DNA of 64,000 bases from Hirsutella rhossiliensis (taxonomy: Eukaryota; Ascomycota; Sordariomycetes; Hypocreales; Ophiocordycipitaceae): the NCBI RefSeq assembly GCF_020360975.1, contig NW_025408668.1, positions 7,192,001-7,256,000 on the forward strand. Reading direction: 5' to 3'. A program made the position numbers and the translations under genes. Within the stretch, counting starts at the first letter, position 1. Every line of letters starts with the position of its first letter. Positions 1 to 9,473 of this stretch are shown piece after piece. A model generated the notes under the pieces. It was not told where the DNA came from and did not search any database. It was given only the letters and a program-made list of their open reading frames with translations.

Positions 1-2
1 GC

Positions 3-761
3 ACGATCCTGCGCCAGCGCGACGAGGCCCGCCGTGTCGTGCTGCACCTGCGCAGCCTTATTGGCGGCCAGAGCCACCACATGGAGCATCTGGTGCGGTC
101 TCTGACGAAGCCCGACGAGCTTACGCAAGAGATGGCCCAGGAATTTGAAGCCGAGGAAGGGGATGCCGACGACGCGACGGTTGACGGCAGTGAAAGCGTG
201 GTCAAGACTTCGCGCAACAGCAAACGGCTCTCTCTGGGCTTCTTCGACGTCGCCGACCGCCACCTCAAGGACAAGACGGACGCCATCGCCCACATTGTCC
301 GCAACATCGCCGATCAGTGCCAGGCCGCGGTCGAGGGCCTCCAGCTCGCCCAGGATGCCGAGACGCGATCTCTCCGTCGGCAGAGCAATCTGTCTCCCGC
401 CCAGAGCGATGACGGCATCGACGACCGGTCCGTGTCCACCAACGAGGCGGGCGATGACAACCGCCTCCAGGCGGGTCGCCCTTCCAGCATTCCTCCCACG
501 CCAGACCTGATTCCCAATCGCAGCAGCACTGCAATGTCGTTTGCATCTGCCACGACGACACCGGAACGGTCCAGCCTGCAATACGCGGTAGGGGGTGACA
601 TTCCGACCAAGATAGTCGAGGACGACGAAGAGGTTTTTGAGGAAAGCCGAAGCGATAACAGCGGCGTCCCTAACGAGACTGGAATCGTTGCCAAGCATAC
701 GGAGTCATTGCTCCACCGCCCCTCAGGAGCGAGGATAAGCGCTCTCGGCGGCCCTCGATGA
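3..761 (+). CDS. 3' end of an unrecognised protein (truncated by window edge)
   Basis: The reading frame is open from the first bases of the window to a TGA at 759-761, so only about 252 C-terminal residues are seen and the true start lies upstream. The N-terminal third of the visible part is charged and helical-looking, with a conserved-looking block ending near HLRSLIGGQSHHMEHLV and a second block around SLGFFDVADRHLKDK. The last 120 residues are low-complexity, rich in Ser, Thr, Asp and Glu, with an acidic stretch near EDDEEVFEE, typical of a disordered fungal tail. I do not recognise the family and assign no function. Codon use is GC-rich, like the neighbouring housekeeping genes. Nothing indicates a broken gene; truncation is due to the window. 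Confidence 0.6.
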   Translation, partial: TILRQRDEARRVVLHLRSLIGGQSHHMEHLVRSLTKPDELTQEMAQEFEAEEGDADDATVDGSESVVKTSRNSKRLSLGFFDVADRHLKDKTDAIAHIVRNIADQCQAAVEGLQLAQDAETRSLRRQSNLSPAQSDDGIDDRSVSTNEAGDDNRLQAGRPSSIPPTPDLIPNRSSTAMSFASATTTPERSSLQYAVGGDIPTKIVEDDEEVFEESRSDNSGVPNETGIVAKHTESLLHRPSGARISALGGPR

Positions 762-1448
762 ACAGCCCAACCATGATGCCAGGCTCTCAGATAATCACCT
801 AATACCCTTCCTTGGCCAGGAGAGCCGACAATAGTTTACGGCCTGGAGAATACAAACCCTCGTCACACTCCATGGCATAGGCCTGTGTGTCCAATCTCCA
901 AATTATACCTCGACTGCGGCCGTAGCGGAGGAATTTGACGATGGGAGAAAATGTAAAAGATATTTGGCGGGCGCGTTCATTTGTCGACATGTCAAAATCT
1001 TCGATTCTATGAGAGAGGAAGGACTCCTCGATGATGCAGCTGGGACTGGACCGTTGCCGGCTTGGGATTCTGTTTGGAAATCGTATTGAGTACGTGATGC
1101 AGCGAGGTGCACCCGAAGCCATGATGAAACAGTTCTTTTCCTAGGACAGCTGTCCGGGCCAAAGAAGATTGAAACTGTTGTGTGACATGGATGGTAGGTT
1201 GAGGGTTGGAGAGGGAGGAAGTCGTCGGCCCTCGTACAGTAATCTGAATGTCACGTACATCATCGTGCTTACCTAAGGTGCCCAGGATGTATGGCATGCT
1301 GCCGCCCGCCCCCACCGCCCTAGGTATCTATGTAGTCAGGGTTCGCCGAAAAAAAAAAGAGGCTTCAACGTTGGAGTGACGTCGCGACTCGCTCCATCTC
1401 GCTTGCACCCACTCACGACGCTGGGCCTCAGCACCAGGCCAAAGCACA
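762..1448. other. Intergenic region, 3' end of the first gene to BCD1
   Basis: Tandem-oriented intergenic DNA between two plus-strand genes. It should hold the 3' UTR of the upstream gene and the promoter of BCD1. I see no repeat, RNA gene or convincing open frame in it; short frames on both strands have no protein-like composition. Confidence 0.5.
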
Positions 1449-2750
1449 ATGGCCGATCCTCTCCTGACGTCTCTCTGCGCCATCTGCCACGTATCGACGC
1501 CCAAATACAAATGCCCCCGGTGTCAGCTGCAGACGTGCTCGGCGGCGTGCGTCAAGAAGCACAAAGCCTGGTCGGAGTGCAGCGGCGAGCGCGACGCGAC
1601 CGTCTTTATCCCGCAGTCGCAGCTGCGCACTGTCGCCGGCGTCAACCACGACTACAACTTCCTGCATAAGTTGGACCTCTCGGTCGAGCGGGCGGAAAGG
1701 ATGCTGGTCGGCGACAAGGGGCTCGTGCGACAAGACGAGCTGCGGCCGCAGACGGTGCAGCAGGTGCGGTGGAAGACGGGCCGTGACGGCAGGAAGAAAA
1801 AGGTGCTGGTGGTGGCGCCCAAGGCGCCCAAGGAGACAGGGGAACGACGGTTCGAGCGGTTCTTGGCCCATAGGCTGAGACAGCTGAACATCCAGATCAC
1901 GCGGGCGCCGCAGGGCATGGCGAGGCAGAGGGAGAACAACACGACCTTTAACCGCCGCTCCGGGGGGATCAATTGGCAGGTGGAGTGGCTGGTCCTGGGC
2001 GACGAAGACCAGGGCCCGGGCACCGACCAAGAGAAGGGGCCGATGACCAGATGCCTGTCCAAAGTCCTCGAGGACGTGCCGCTATACCAAGCCTACCAAG
2101 CTGTACAGGATGACAGGGCTCGGGCTGGGCGGAAGAAGGGGCTGAGAAGCGGGCGGCGGGAGGAAGCACAGCGTCTGTCCGACTCGAAATGGAACCCCGT
2201 CGCCAGCTCAGCGCAAGATCCTCTGACGGGACACTGGGTATGCTACGACGGCGCTGACATTGGGGATAGCTGGCCGAGAGAAATCGATGAGGCGCAGCGG
2301 CGGCAGTTTCGGTTTTTTCTCGGCGGGCCCCCGACAGGGTCCAATCTCGCGACGGCAATCGCCGCGCTCGAGCCGACAGACTGCTTGAGGGACATACTTG
2401 CCAACACGCGGCTCCTCGAATACCCCACGCTATACGTGTTCAAGGCCGGCAAGGCGCTGCCCGCGGGATTCGTGGTCGGGCCCAAGGATACGGTCCCTGC
2501 AGAGCTGGGCACCAAGCGCAGAGGCGCCGCACGCACAGACGCACAGGGGGGTCGGGATTCGGCGAAGCGGAGGAAGCAGGACCGAGAGGAGGGCGGCCTG
2601 GAAGAGGAGGAGGTTGACGGGAGCGGCGAGGGCGAGGACGAGAACGACATGGGGGGCGTAGGCGTCGAGGGGGCAGAAAGCGGGGGAGGGGATGATGAAG
2701 AGGATAGCTCTTGTACGAGCTCTTCTGGTACGGACGGGGAGTCGGATTGA
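1449..2750 (+). CDS. BCD1: Box C/D snoRNP assembly protein, HIT zinc finger (Bcd1/ZNHIT6)
   Basis: A 433-residue, intronless protein. Residues 10-46 form a HIT-type zinc finger with ligand pairs C10/C13, C22/C25, C30/C34 and H38/C44. This is followed by the Bcd1-type central region and, near residues 310-350, the block LRDILANTRLLEYPTLYVF typical of Bcd1/ZNHIT6. The last 70 residues are an acidic Gly/Glu/Asp-rich tail. Known role of the family: a nuclear factor that binds Snu13/NUFIP partners and is needed for biogenesis of box C/D snoRNPs, so it acts in rRNA processing. The start ATG is the first in frame and sits in a good context (CACAATGG). Neighbours are unrelated housekeeping genes. The HIT finger alone could fit other HIT proteins, but the C-terminal block argues for Bcd1. 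Confidence 0.88.
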   Translation: MADPLLTSLCAICHVSTPKYKCPRCQLQTCSAACVKKHKAWSECSGERDATVFIPQSQLRTVAGVNHDYNFLHKLDLSVERAERMLVGDKGLVRQDELRPQTVQQVRWKTGRDGRKKKVLVVAPKAPKETGERRFERFLAHRLRQLNIQITRAPQGMARQRENNTTFNRRSGGINWQVEWLVLGDEDQGPGTDQEKGPMTRCLSKVLEDVPLYQAYQAVQDDRARAGRKKGLRSGRREEAQRLSDSKWNPVASSAQDPLTGHWVCYDGADIGDSWPREIDEAQRRQFRFFLGGPPTGSNLATAIAALEPTDCLRDILANTRLLEYPTLYVFKAGKALPAGFVVGPKDTVPAELGTKRRGAARTDAQGGRDSAKRRKQDREEGGLEEEEVDGSGEGEDENDMGGVGVEGAESGGGDDEEDSSCTSSSGTDGESD

Positions 2751-3723
2751 TGAGGTTTCTTGTTCGCGATGAGGCGTTGCGTAGGCTGGTTCCTATCCCA
2801 TACCCCCCAAGTGGATGACGATACGTGAGCCGAGACGGCGAGGTTTTCCCATCAGGCAGCACTAGTTGACAGTCTGCATTAACTGCCTACCCGACATATA
2901 TAGCGTATAGCAACTTGCACATTCATGATTCTCATCATCCTTTTTCCATTCCACGGGGGCCTTTGGTCTATGGCAGGCGCATTAGCCGACGCCAGACACA
3001 GACCATGAGCCGTTTGATCGTGATAATAACACTTAGCATTACGCATACGAAGCATGTTGATATTGTACTAAATCACTCGGTCCCATGGCTATGCTTCCAC
3101 TATAGCCGGGAAACGCGACGACCGGGAGTCGACCTTTGTTGATTCACGAAAAGGGCAGATGGCCATAACGTCTTGTTCAACCTCCGGTCTTCTGTTTATA
3201 AGAGGTCCCTGTTCTGCCAGTCCAAGAGTACTCGAGGATTTTGTCGTCCAGTATCCAAATAAACCAAGCTGACAAACTTCTCCCTACAAGATGGGTCTTG
3301 CGCTCTAGACAAACATTGCCGTTTCGGCTGCGCCTCCGTAGATTTTATGGCTGGGCCAGGGCAGTGCCGGCCCATTGCTCGATTCGATAGATGCCCGAGC
3401 TGGCCTTTACCTATCGCGGATCCAACCTCAAGCCCGGTGAGCTCAGTAAGGTGAAAGGGTTCCATCCTGGCGGCGACTATGCCAGAAACCCGAGGGCGTA
3501 CGATTTGGCATGCCAGGTGCTCGGTAATCCTTCCGATATTAGTCAACAACGACACGGGGGCAGACTCGGACATTACCGACCCCGAGACGGAGACTGATCA
3601 ATCGCCCATGTGTCCACCGCGGTCTCGCTCAACACGGCCTCGGGGTTTGGCGCGTATCTATGCGAAACTGTTACCTCGTCAGAGACTTGCATGAGTTGCA
3701 CCTTTTCTTCCTGCTATTTTACA
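2751..3723. other. Intergenic region between BCD1 and the HET pseudogene
   Basis: Convergent intergenic DNA of almost 1 kb downstream of both flanking genes. Short frames exist on both strands, but none resembles a known domain. No repeat or RNA gene was recognised. Confidence 0.45.
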
Positions 3724-5949
3724 TTATTCCAGGAAAATTTGGTGTTTTATCGAGACGGCCGTTGACCATGCGTCTTCATGAATGACACCCACTCCTAATC
3801 GTCTGGCCACTCTCCCATAGAATTGTACCAACATGACGTTCATATAGCACCATGGTCTTGGGCAAAATACTTCATCATCGAAGAATTTGACTTCTGGGTA
3901 GGAAAGTAGTGAGAGGCCGTCGGATCTCGACATAAGTATGAAAGGAAAGATGGGGAACTGCAGAAGCGCGCTTCTGACCCATCTTCGATCCATCATGATG
4001 ACCCAATCCACAGTCCTTTGTAATTCGATATGGCCAAGTTTTCTCCATCTGGCCAAATCATCCCATGTCCACTCAACGAAGCAATAGACCCGGTCAACCG
4101 AAAGCTTGCCAGCATTGTCCAACAAGCTAGAAATAGTCGGCATCTCTGGTCTTGGCTGGTGTTGCGGGTAAAGTCTTTCCGATGCACCATGGTAAGCACG
4201 TTTTTGATCGACGGGGGTAGCATGTGCGGATGTCGATTTATAGCGCTCCGGTCGACGCCTTGACTCCCCTGGTCAACATCCTGACTTTCCATTATGATGG
4301 CTTCCATTTTCTCGTTAACAAGGAACCAAGTGACCTCCCGTCTGATGTGCCCATGAAAGTATGTTGTCACATCCACATCATTATCCCATGCAGCCCACGA
4401 CCAGCTGGGGATGAAAAATCGGCCTTGCGTGCTTCTCATCTGCTGCAGATCTGATATCCAGAGGAGGGCGGAATCTAAAAACCTTTCCGGCATCCCGAAC
4501 CAAAAATCGGTTTCCATAGACTCGGAAAGTATGTTTTGAATGCCGCGGAAGGCTTTCAATATGTCGGAGGCAAACGACAAGTTTCGCCTCGAATAAACTT
4601 CTACATGCGCAGCGAATTCTTGGACTGCACACTCGCTACTCGAAAGGGCCAACGTTTGAGATGGAGCGATCCGAGCTGAAGGCCACCCTCAGATGGGCCA
4701 CCTGGGTTCCATAAATTGCTCACTGGGGTTATGAATTCCGTACGAAAACTCGTCTCCCCAATTCCGTCTTCGGAGAATACGCTCTCACTGCATTGGAAGT
4801 AGACCTGACTGTCGGTAAAGAACAAGAGGCGTCGAGACAGCAGCAGCTCCTGGTAGGTCCAGCCGCGGGTGTTCCACCTGCTATGGTCAAGCAGGCTCAT
4901 GATGGACTCAAAGGGGACGATAAACCGACGATTCCGCACCAGAGCTGCTTTCTGTGGTCTGCATTTGACGTTCTCGTTGAAGCGAGGCAACCCGACACTG
5001 ATTTTCTGGGCGTCCATGGTGGCTGCGGCAGAAACAATGGTGAGGGTTGCCGAGCCGTATATTTTGTCCATTTGAGATTGCTGAAACAGCTTGTGTTCAT
5101 GACTGTCTTGAACGATGCAGAGAGCGTCGACCCAAAGATAGCACTCGCCAAGCTCCGCAACAAAGTCTATGGCGTCTTGAACTACTCGTGGGAGCTTTCC
5201 AGACAAGTCGTCCAGACATGACGGTTGCAAAAGTTGGTTGATATTTTGCCTCGTCAACTTGAGAGTGTTTGTGGCCGACCAACAGTAACTAAGGGCCAGG
5301 TAGCTTGAGTCTGGTGGCAAATGAGAGATGCACCGACGTGACACGTCGATTACCAGCAGTTGACCCGGCCTGTGGCGGTCTGAGCCTGAGGGCTCTTCAC
5401 AAATCCGTCCATGGTTGTGCTGACAGAAGCGCAGCCAGCTCTTGGGGAGGCTGGTACTGATCCTCTTTGGCTCCAGGAGACGGCCGTAGAAGCATTTGGA
5501 GCCGTAAAGGGCCAGGGCATCATCTCTCAGCAGCTGCATGTCGCCCAAGTGGTTGTCGGGATCAAGCCGTCGTCCTGGATCCGTCGTCCGACAAGAGATG
5601 CCGATGCGATACGCTTCTTTCCGGCCCTCGCTTGGAATGTAGGGGCGTGCAAAACAGTAGCTGTATATGTAGTACTCGGCCGGCCTTTTCTTGACTCTAT
5701 CCATGTGTATCAGTGCCTGGGGAGTGATTGAAGTGCGAATGCGTTTGGTGCAGACTGCCTGGATGACGAGATGGCAAAAAGCGCAATGGGAGCTTTTGCG
5801 ATGGATGTCGTGCAAGAAGCCGAGTTTGGCGGCCCGCGAGGTGGCGCCGAGTCGACATGGCTGTCGAAGGCTGACTGGAAGTATTTCGGAAAATCCAAAG
5901 CCGCACAAACATCGCATAGGTTGTGTATGGTTGTCTCTCCACGATGCAT
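3724..5949 (-). pseudogene. HET (heterokaryon incompatibility) domain gene broken by three frameshifts
   Basis: Reading the minus strand from ATG at 5949, one frame gives the usual HET-protein N-terminus (LCDVCAALDFPKYFQS). The next frame (to 4601) gives the Cys-containing block HCAFCHLVIQAVC and the HET domain itself: LALSYCWSATNTLKLT, LPRVVQDAIDFV, YLWVDALCIVQDS, QMDKIYGSATLTIVSAA and RWNTRGWTYQELLLS. A third frame (4652-3993) continues with the post-HET region (FAAHVEVYSRRNLSFASD, FIPSWSWAAWD), and a fourth (4143-3724) supplies the C-terminal block ending near RVARRLGVGVIHEDAW. All three transitions shift the frame by one base in the same sense. The first, near 5822-5860, leaves no room for an intron. 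I could not find good splice sites of the required length at the other two, although an intron is not fully excluded there. Known role: HET proteins control vegetative incompatibility and programmed cell death. Most likely an eroded copy; sequencing error is the alternative. Confidence 0.78.
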
Positions 5950-6427
5950 CTTACGACGTCGTCCGTTATAGTCTTATTATTCTTATAGATGTCTAGCCAG
6001 AGTGTTGGAGACGAAGAAGCTCAAGGTATCGGAAGCGAGCTACCGTGTCGTTTTTCGTGGCGTATTACCTGGTCGCATTGAGTGCAAGAGGCTCGCAAGG
6101 AAGTCCGTTGCCTTGCGGAATAACTTTGAATCTTTCAAAGTAAGATTGCATCGTGAGGTTGCACGACTATTCAGACAGTGCCTGAAAGCGCAGATATGCA
6201 CTGTGCGCTCCAACGGCCCAGGCCCCGCAGTGCTGCCACAACGCCAGCAGCCCCTCCAACCAACTGCACCTCCCCCATCACCGCCAACATCATCATCGCG
6301 ACAGCCATCCCATCAATGACCAGGACATCACCCCCATCCGCACCATAGCCGCCGCCTCACCCGACCGGGGCCACTCAGCGCTGCGTCAGCCATGCCCTGA
6401 TTGCCGTCCGACAGCAGCAGCAGCAAA
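5950..6427. other. Divergent intergenic region, HET pseudogene / SEC6
   Basis: Shared upstream region of the HET remnant (-) and SEC6 (+). The part just before SEC6 (about 6230-6330) is C/A-rich, as in many fungal 5' leaders. No defined promoter element was identified. Confidence 0.4.
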
Positions 6428-8683
6428 ATGGACGACGGTCCCGCGCCCAAGCTGTCGGAGCTGCTGCGGCACCCGGACGACCTCGACAAGATACCCGCCC
6501 TCAAGCTCGAGTTCTCACGCAAAAAGGGCGCCGTCGACGGCCAACTGCGCCGCGGCCTGCGCGATCAGCTCGAGACGACCCAGGCCGGCATGACGGGCCT
6601 CGGTGACGGCCAAAAGACGGTCCAGGCTATTAAAGACGAGATGATCAACATCGACCGCCTCTGCTCAGAGTCCCAGACCATGATCCACGATTTTGCCAGC
6701 ATAAACCTCGTCTCCCAAGCCCACCGCAACTTTGGCGCCGTCGAGACCATGCGTCGCAACCTCGAGGCTTTTAACCAGCGCCTCTCCCACGTCGACGACA
6801 TGCTGCGCCAGGACGACGACGACAAGGAAAACATGCCCAATCTGCTGCCCTGCCACTACGAGCTCACCCAGCTGCGCAACATCCGTGACGACGCCATGGA
6901 GCAGATACACCGCGCCGAAGACCCGGGCCTCGAGTCCACCCTCGAGGACTACTTTGCCCGCCTCGACGATACCATCGACTGGTTCGACGAGCACGTCGGC
7001 ATCCTCGCCATGAACCTAATCAGCCTCGTTGTAAACGACAACAACGGCCTCGTCGTCCGCTTTGCCGTCGTCATGGAGGCAGAGGAGCGCAGCGACGCCC
7101 GCGTCCTCGCACTGCAGGAGGCTCTCAAGGACCACGAGGAAATGGCCGCCCGCTTCCAGGGCATCACCGACGGCGCCAAAAAGGTGCGCGGCTACAAGGA
7201 CAAGTTCCTCCAGGCCATTCGCATCAGCGCCGAGCAGCAGTTCGAGCAGGCCCGCGAGGACTTTCTCGACGACGCCTCGCGCCTCGACAAGATCATGAAG
7301 TGGTACTTCAACGACCTCAACGCCGTCAAGATGGGCATGACGCCTCTCATGCCGCGCCGCTGGACCATCGCCAAGACGTACGCCGACATCTACCACGGCC
7401 TCATGCACGACTTCCTCGTCGCCATGGTGGCCGACCCGGAGGGCAGCTCGGCCCACACGCTCGAGATTGCCGGCTTCCCCGATAAGTACTACAAGAAAAT
7501 GGCCAAGATGGGCTTCCGCGAGCAAGACCTCGCTCCCCACGTCATCGACAACCGCGAGGCCGAGCTGGTCCGCGACTTCCGCCAGCTCATCATCAAGTTC
7601 CTCGACGAGTGGATCGACCGCATCTTTGAGCAGGAGAAGCGCGACTTTGCCGAGCGTAACGTCGAGGGCTCCAACCTCGACCAGGACGAGTACGGCTACT
7701 TCCGCACTCGCAACCTTGTTGCTCTGTGGCGCATGCTGCGCGAGCAGGTTGACGCCGGCGCCAACTCGAAGCGCGCCGACGTGGTCGAGGGCGTCGTCGA
7801 CGCCATGTTCCTGCGCCTGCGCGGCCGCCAGCAGGCCTGGCAGCGCATGCTCGAGGACGAGGCCCTGGCCTGCGAGTCGGCCGGCGCCGAGCTCGACGGC
7901 TTCCAGGCCCTGCAGGACTGGCTCGTGGCCACGGCAAACGACCAGATTGCCTGCATCGACGACAACGAGGACGAGGGCCGCCTCGGCTACCTGTCGAGCT
8001 TCCGGCAAAAGTTTGAGCCGCTCGTCACGGCGCCCTACCTCGAGGGCGCCGATGAGGAGCTGGCGGCGCTGCGCGACGGCTACGTCGACTTTAGCACCTG
8101 GTGCATCACAAAGTTTGCCCACCTCATCTTCGTCGTCGACTTTGGCGCCGTCATGCCCGACTTCTTCACGCCCCGCTGGTACGCCAACACGGCTATGAAG
8201 CAGATGGTGGTGACGTTTGACGAATACGTCGGCGACTACCGCCAGGTGCTGCACCACTCGCTCGTCGACATCTTCATCGAGATCTTCGCCGACGAGCTGC
8301 TCGTGCGCTACCTCGGCTCCGTCCGCAATAAGGGCGCGCGCTTCCGCCGCGCTGACCCCTTCCGCGACAAGCTCTTCGACGACGTCTCGACGGCCTTTGA
8401 CTTTTTCGGCGGCCTGCCCACCCAGGATGTGGCTCAGGCCATCAAGCAGACGTGGCGCGTCACCGAACCCTTCCTCAACCTCGTCTCGGCGGACCGCGAC
8501 GCCATCCCCGACGCATTTGCCGCCTTCAAGGCCGCCTACTGGGACCTCTCCATCGGCTGGGTCGAGGCTGTGCTGCGCGCCCGCGACGATTTTGACCGCA
8601 GCATGCTCAACGCCGTCAAAGCCAGGGCTGCAACCATGGACGTTGTCCGCGGGCCCGAGACCATCATGGGCAAGGTCAAGTGA
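6428..8683 (+). CDS. SEC6: Exocyst complex subunit Sec6 (EXOC3)
   Basis: An intronless protein of 751 residues, close to the usual fungal Sec6 length (about 750-800). The ATG at 6428 is chosen because the frame extends only nine codons further upstream, to a TTG. The whole length matches the Sec6 family: an N-terminal coiled region (around DQLETTQAGMTGLG and NIDRLCSESQTMIHDF), the central block ending LVALWRMLREQVDAG, and the C-terminal helical bundle with FDEYVGDYRQVLHHSLVDI and KQTWRVTEPFLNLVSADRD. Known role: a core subunit of the octameric exocyst, which tethers secretory vesicles to the plasma membrane at the hyphal tip and contacts Sec9 and Sec1. Codon bias is extreme (C-ending codons), which creates a spurious long antisense frame. 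Not clustered with functional partners. High certainty. Confidence 0.95.
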   Translation: MDDGPAPKLSELLRHPDDLDKIPALKLEFSRKKGAVDGQLRRGLRDQLETTQAGMTGLGDGQKTVQAIKDEMINIDRLCSESQTMIHDFASINLVSQAHRNFGAVETMRRNLEAFNQRLSHVDDMLRQDDDDKENMPNLLPCHYELTQLRNIRDDAMEQIHRAEDPGLESTLEDYFARLDDTIDWFDEHVGILAMNLISLVVNDNNGLVVRFAVVMEAEERSDARVLALQEALKDHEEMAARFQGITDGAKKVRGYKDKFLQAIRISAEQQFEQAREDFLDDASRLDKIMKWYFNDLNAVKMGMTPLMPRRWTIAKTYADIYHGLMHDFLVAMVADPEGSSAHTLEIAGFPDKYYKKMAKMGFREQDLAPHVIDNREAELVRDFRQLIIKFLDEWIDRIFEQEKRDFAERNVEGSNLDQDEYGYFRTRNLVALWRMLREQVDAGANSKRADVVEGVVDAMFLRLRGRQQAWQRMLEDEALACESAGAELDGFQALQDWLVATANDQIACIDDNEDEGRLGYLSSFRQKFEPLVTAPYLEGADEELAALRDGYVDFSTWCITKFAHLIFVVDFGAVMPDFFTPRWYANTAMKQMVVTFDEYVGDYRQVLHHSLVDIFIEIFADELLVRYLGSVRNKGARFRRADPFRDKLFDDVSTAFDFFGGLPTQDVAQAIKQTWRVTEPFLNLVSADRDAIPDAFAAFKAAYWDLSIGWVEAVLRARDDFDRSMLNAVKARAATMDVVRGPETIMGKVK

Positions 8684-9473
8684 GGCGGGTTCCTTGGTGC
8701 TTGATGCCCGAGGATATGAGTATAGGAGGTGTTGCCGTATCAGGAAGAGAGGGGCCCATGGGCTGGAGCATCTCTGGGCAGAAGAGGAGGGGCTGCAAAG
8801 GGCGGAACAGGGCTGGACCGGACGGTTCTCGTCTTTTTTGACATGCCCGCGGAGACCAAAGACGTGAAGCAACTAATCTACATGGCACCAACGAACGGCG
8901 CCTACTTTGTTACAATACTACAAACCATCACTCTCTCACACATGGCAAGGTGTAAAGACAGGCAGGACAAGGAACGGTTTGAACGAAACGAATTTTTCTT
9001 TTTCATCTTGATGTTACTCTTCTCCACGTTCAATGAAAAGTCTCAAACAGCGTCTTGGCCGGTAAACCCTCGTCGCAGCGGTATTACAAGCAGATCCTCC
9101 TTGCTCTGCCCTCCTCACCCCCTCCCGTGGCCACCATCTTCCAGCCTGCCTATCCACGCAGGCCTTCGACCAATCCGCCCTTCACCCACATCATGACATA
9201 AATTCTTCGCTCAGAAAGCGCAAAAGACGGACTGACAAAAAGGCGAAAAGGGATACGAATCAGAAGCTAAGGCTGCACAAGGATACACACACACAAACTA
9301 GGTAGGTTCGCTCTTCGACGCCCTCTGCAACAACGATGAATGGGATTGTCTCACCCGTCAACCAAAAGAACCACACTTCTTCAGCTTCCTCACCCTCCAC
9401 CACACATGCGCGCCATCGAGCGTCGGCTGCGCAACACCCGCCAAAGACCACGTTTGCGTGCCCCCGCCTGTTC
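8684..9473. other. Convergent intergenic region, SEC6 / EDE1 3' sides
   Basis: Should contain the 3' UTRs of SEC6 (+) and EDE1 (-). It includes pyrimidine-rich stretches near 9100-9200 and a short CA run near 9280-9296. No gene or repeat family was recognised. Confidence 0.45.

Noticed and set aside
4601..4740. Intron to explain the second HET frame change
   Set aside because: A GTGAGC donor and TTCAG acceptor give a 48-bp intron, but 48 is a multiple of three and would not change the frame; other pairs were too short or out of phase.
7016..8872. 618-codon open frame antisense to SEC6
   Set aside because: It is a by-product of strong C-ending codon bias in SEC6; the product is Val/Ala/Glu/His-rich low-complexity sequence with no domain.
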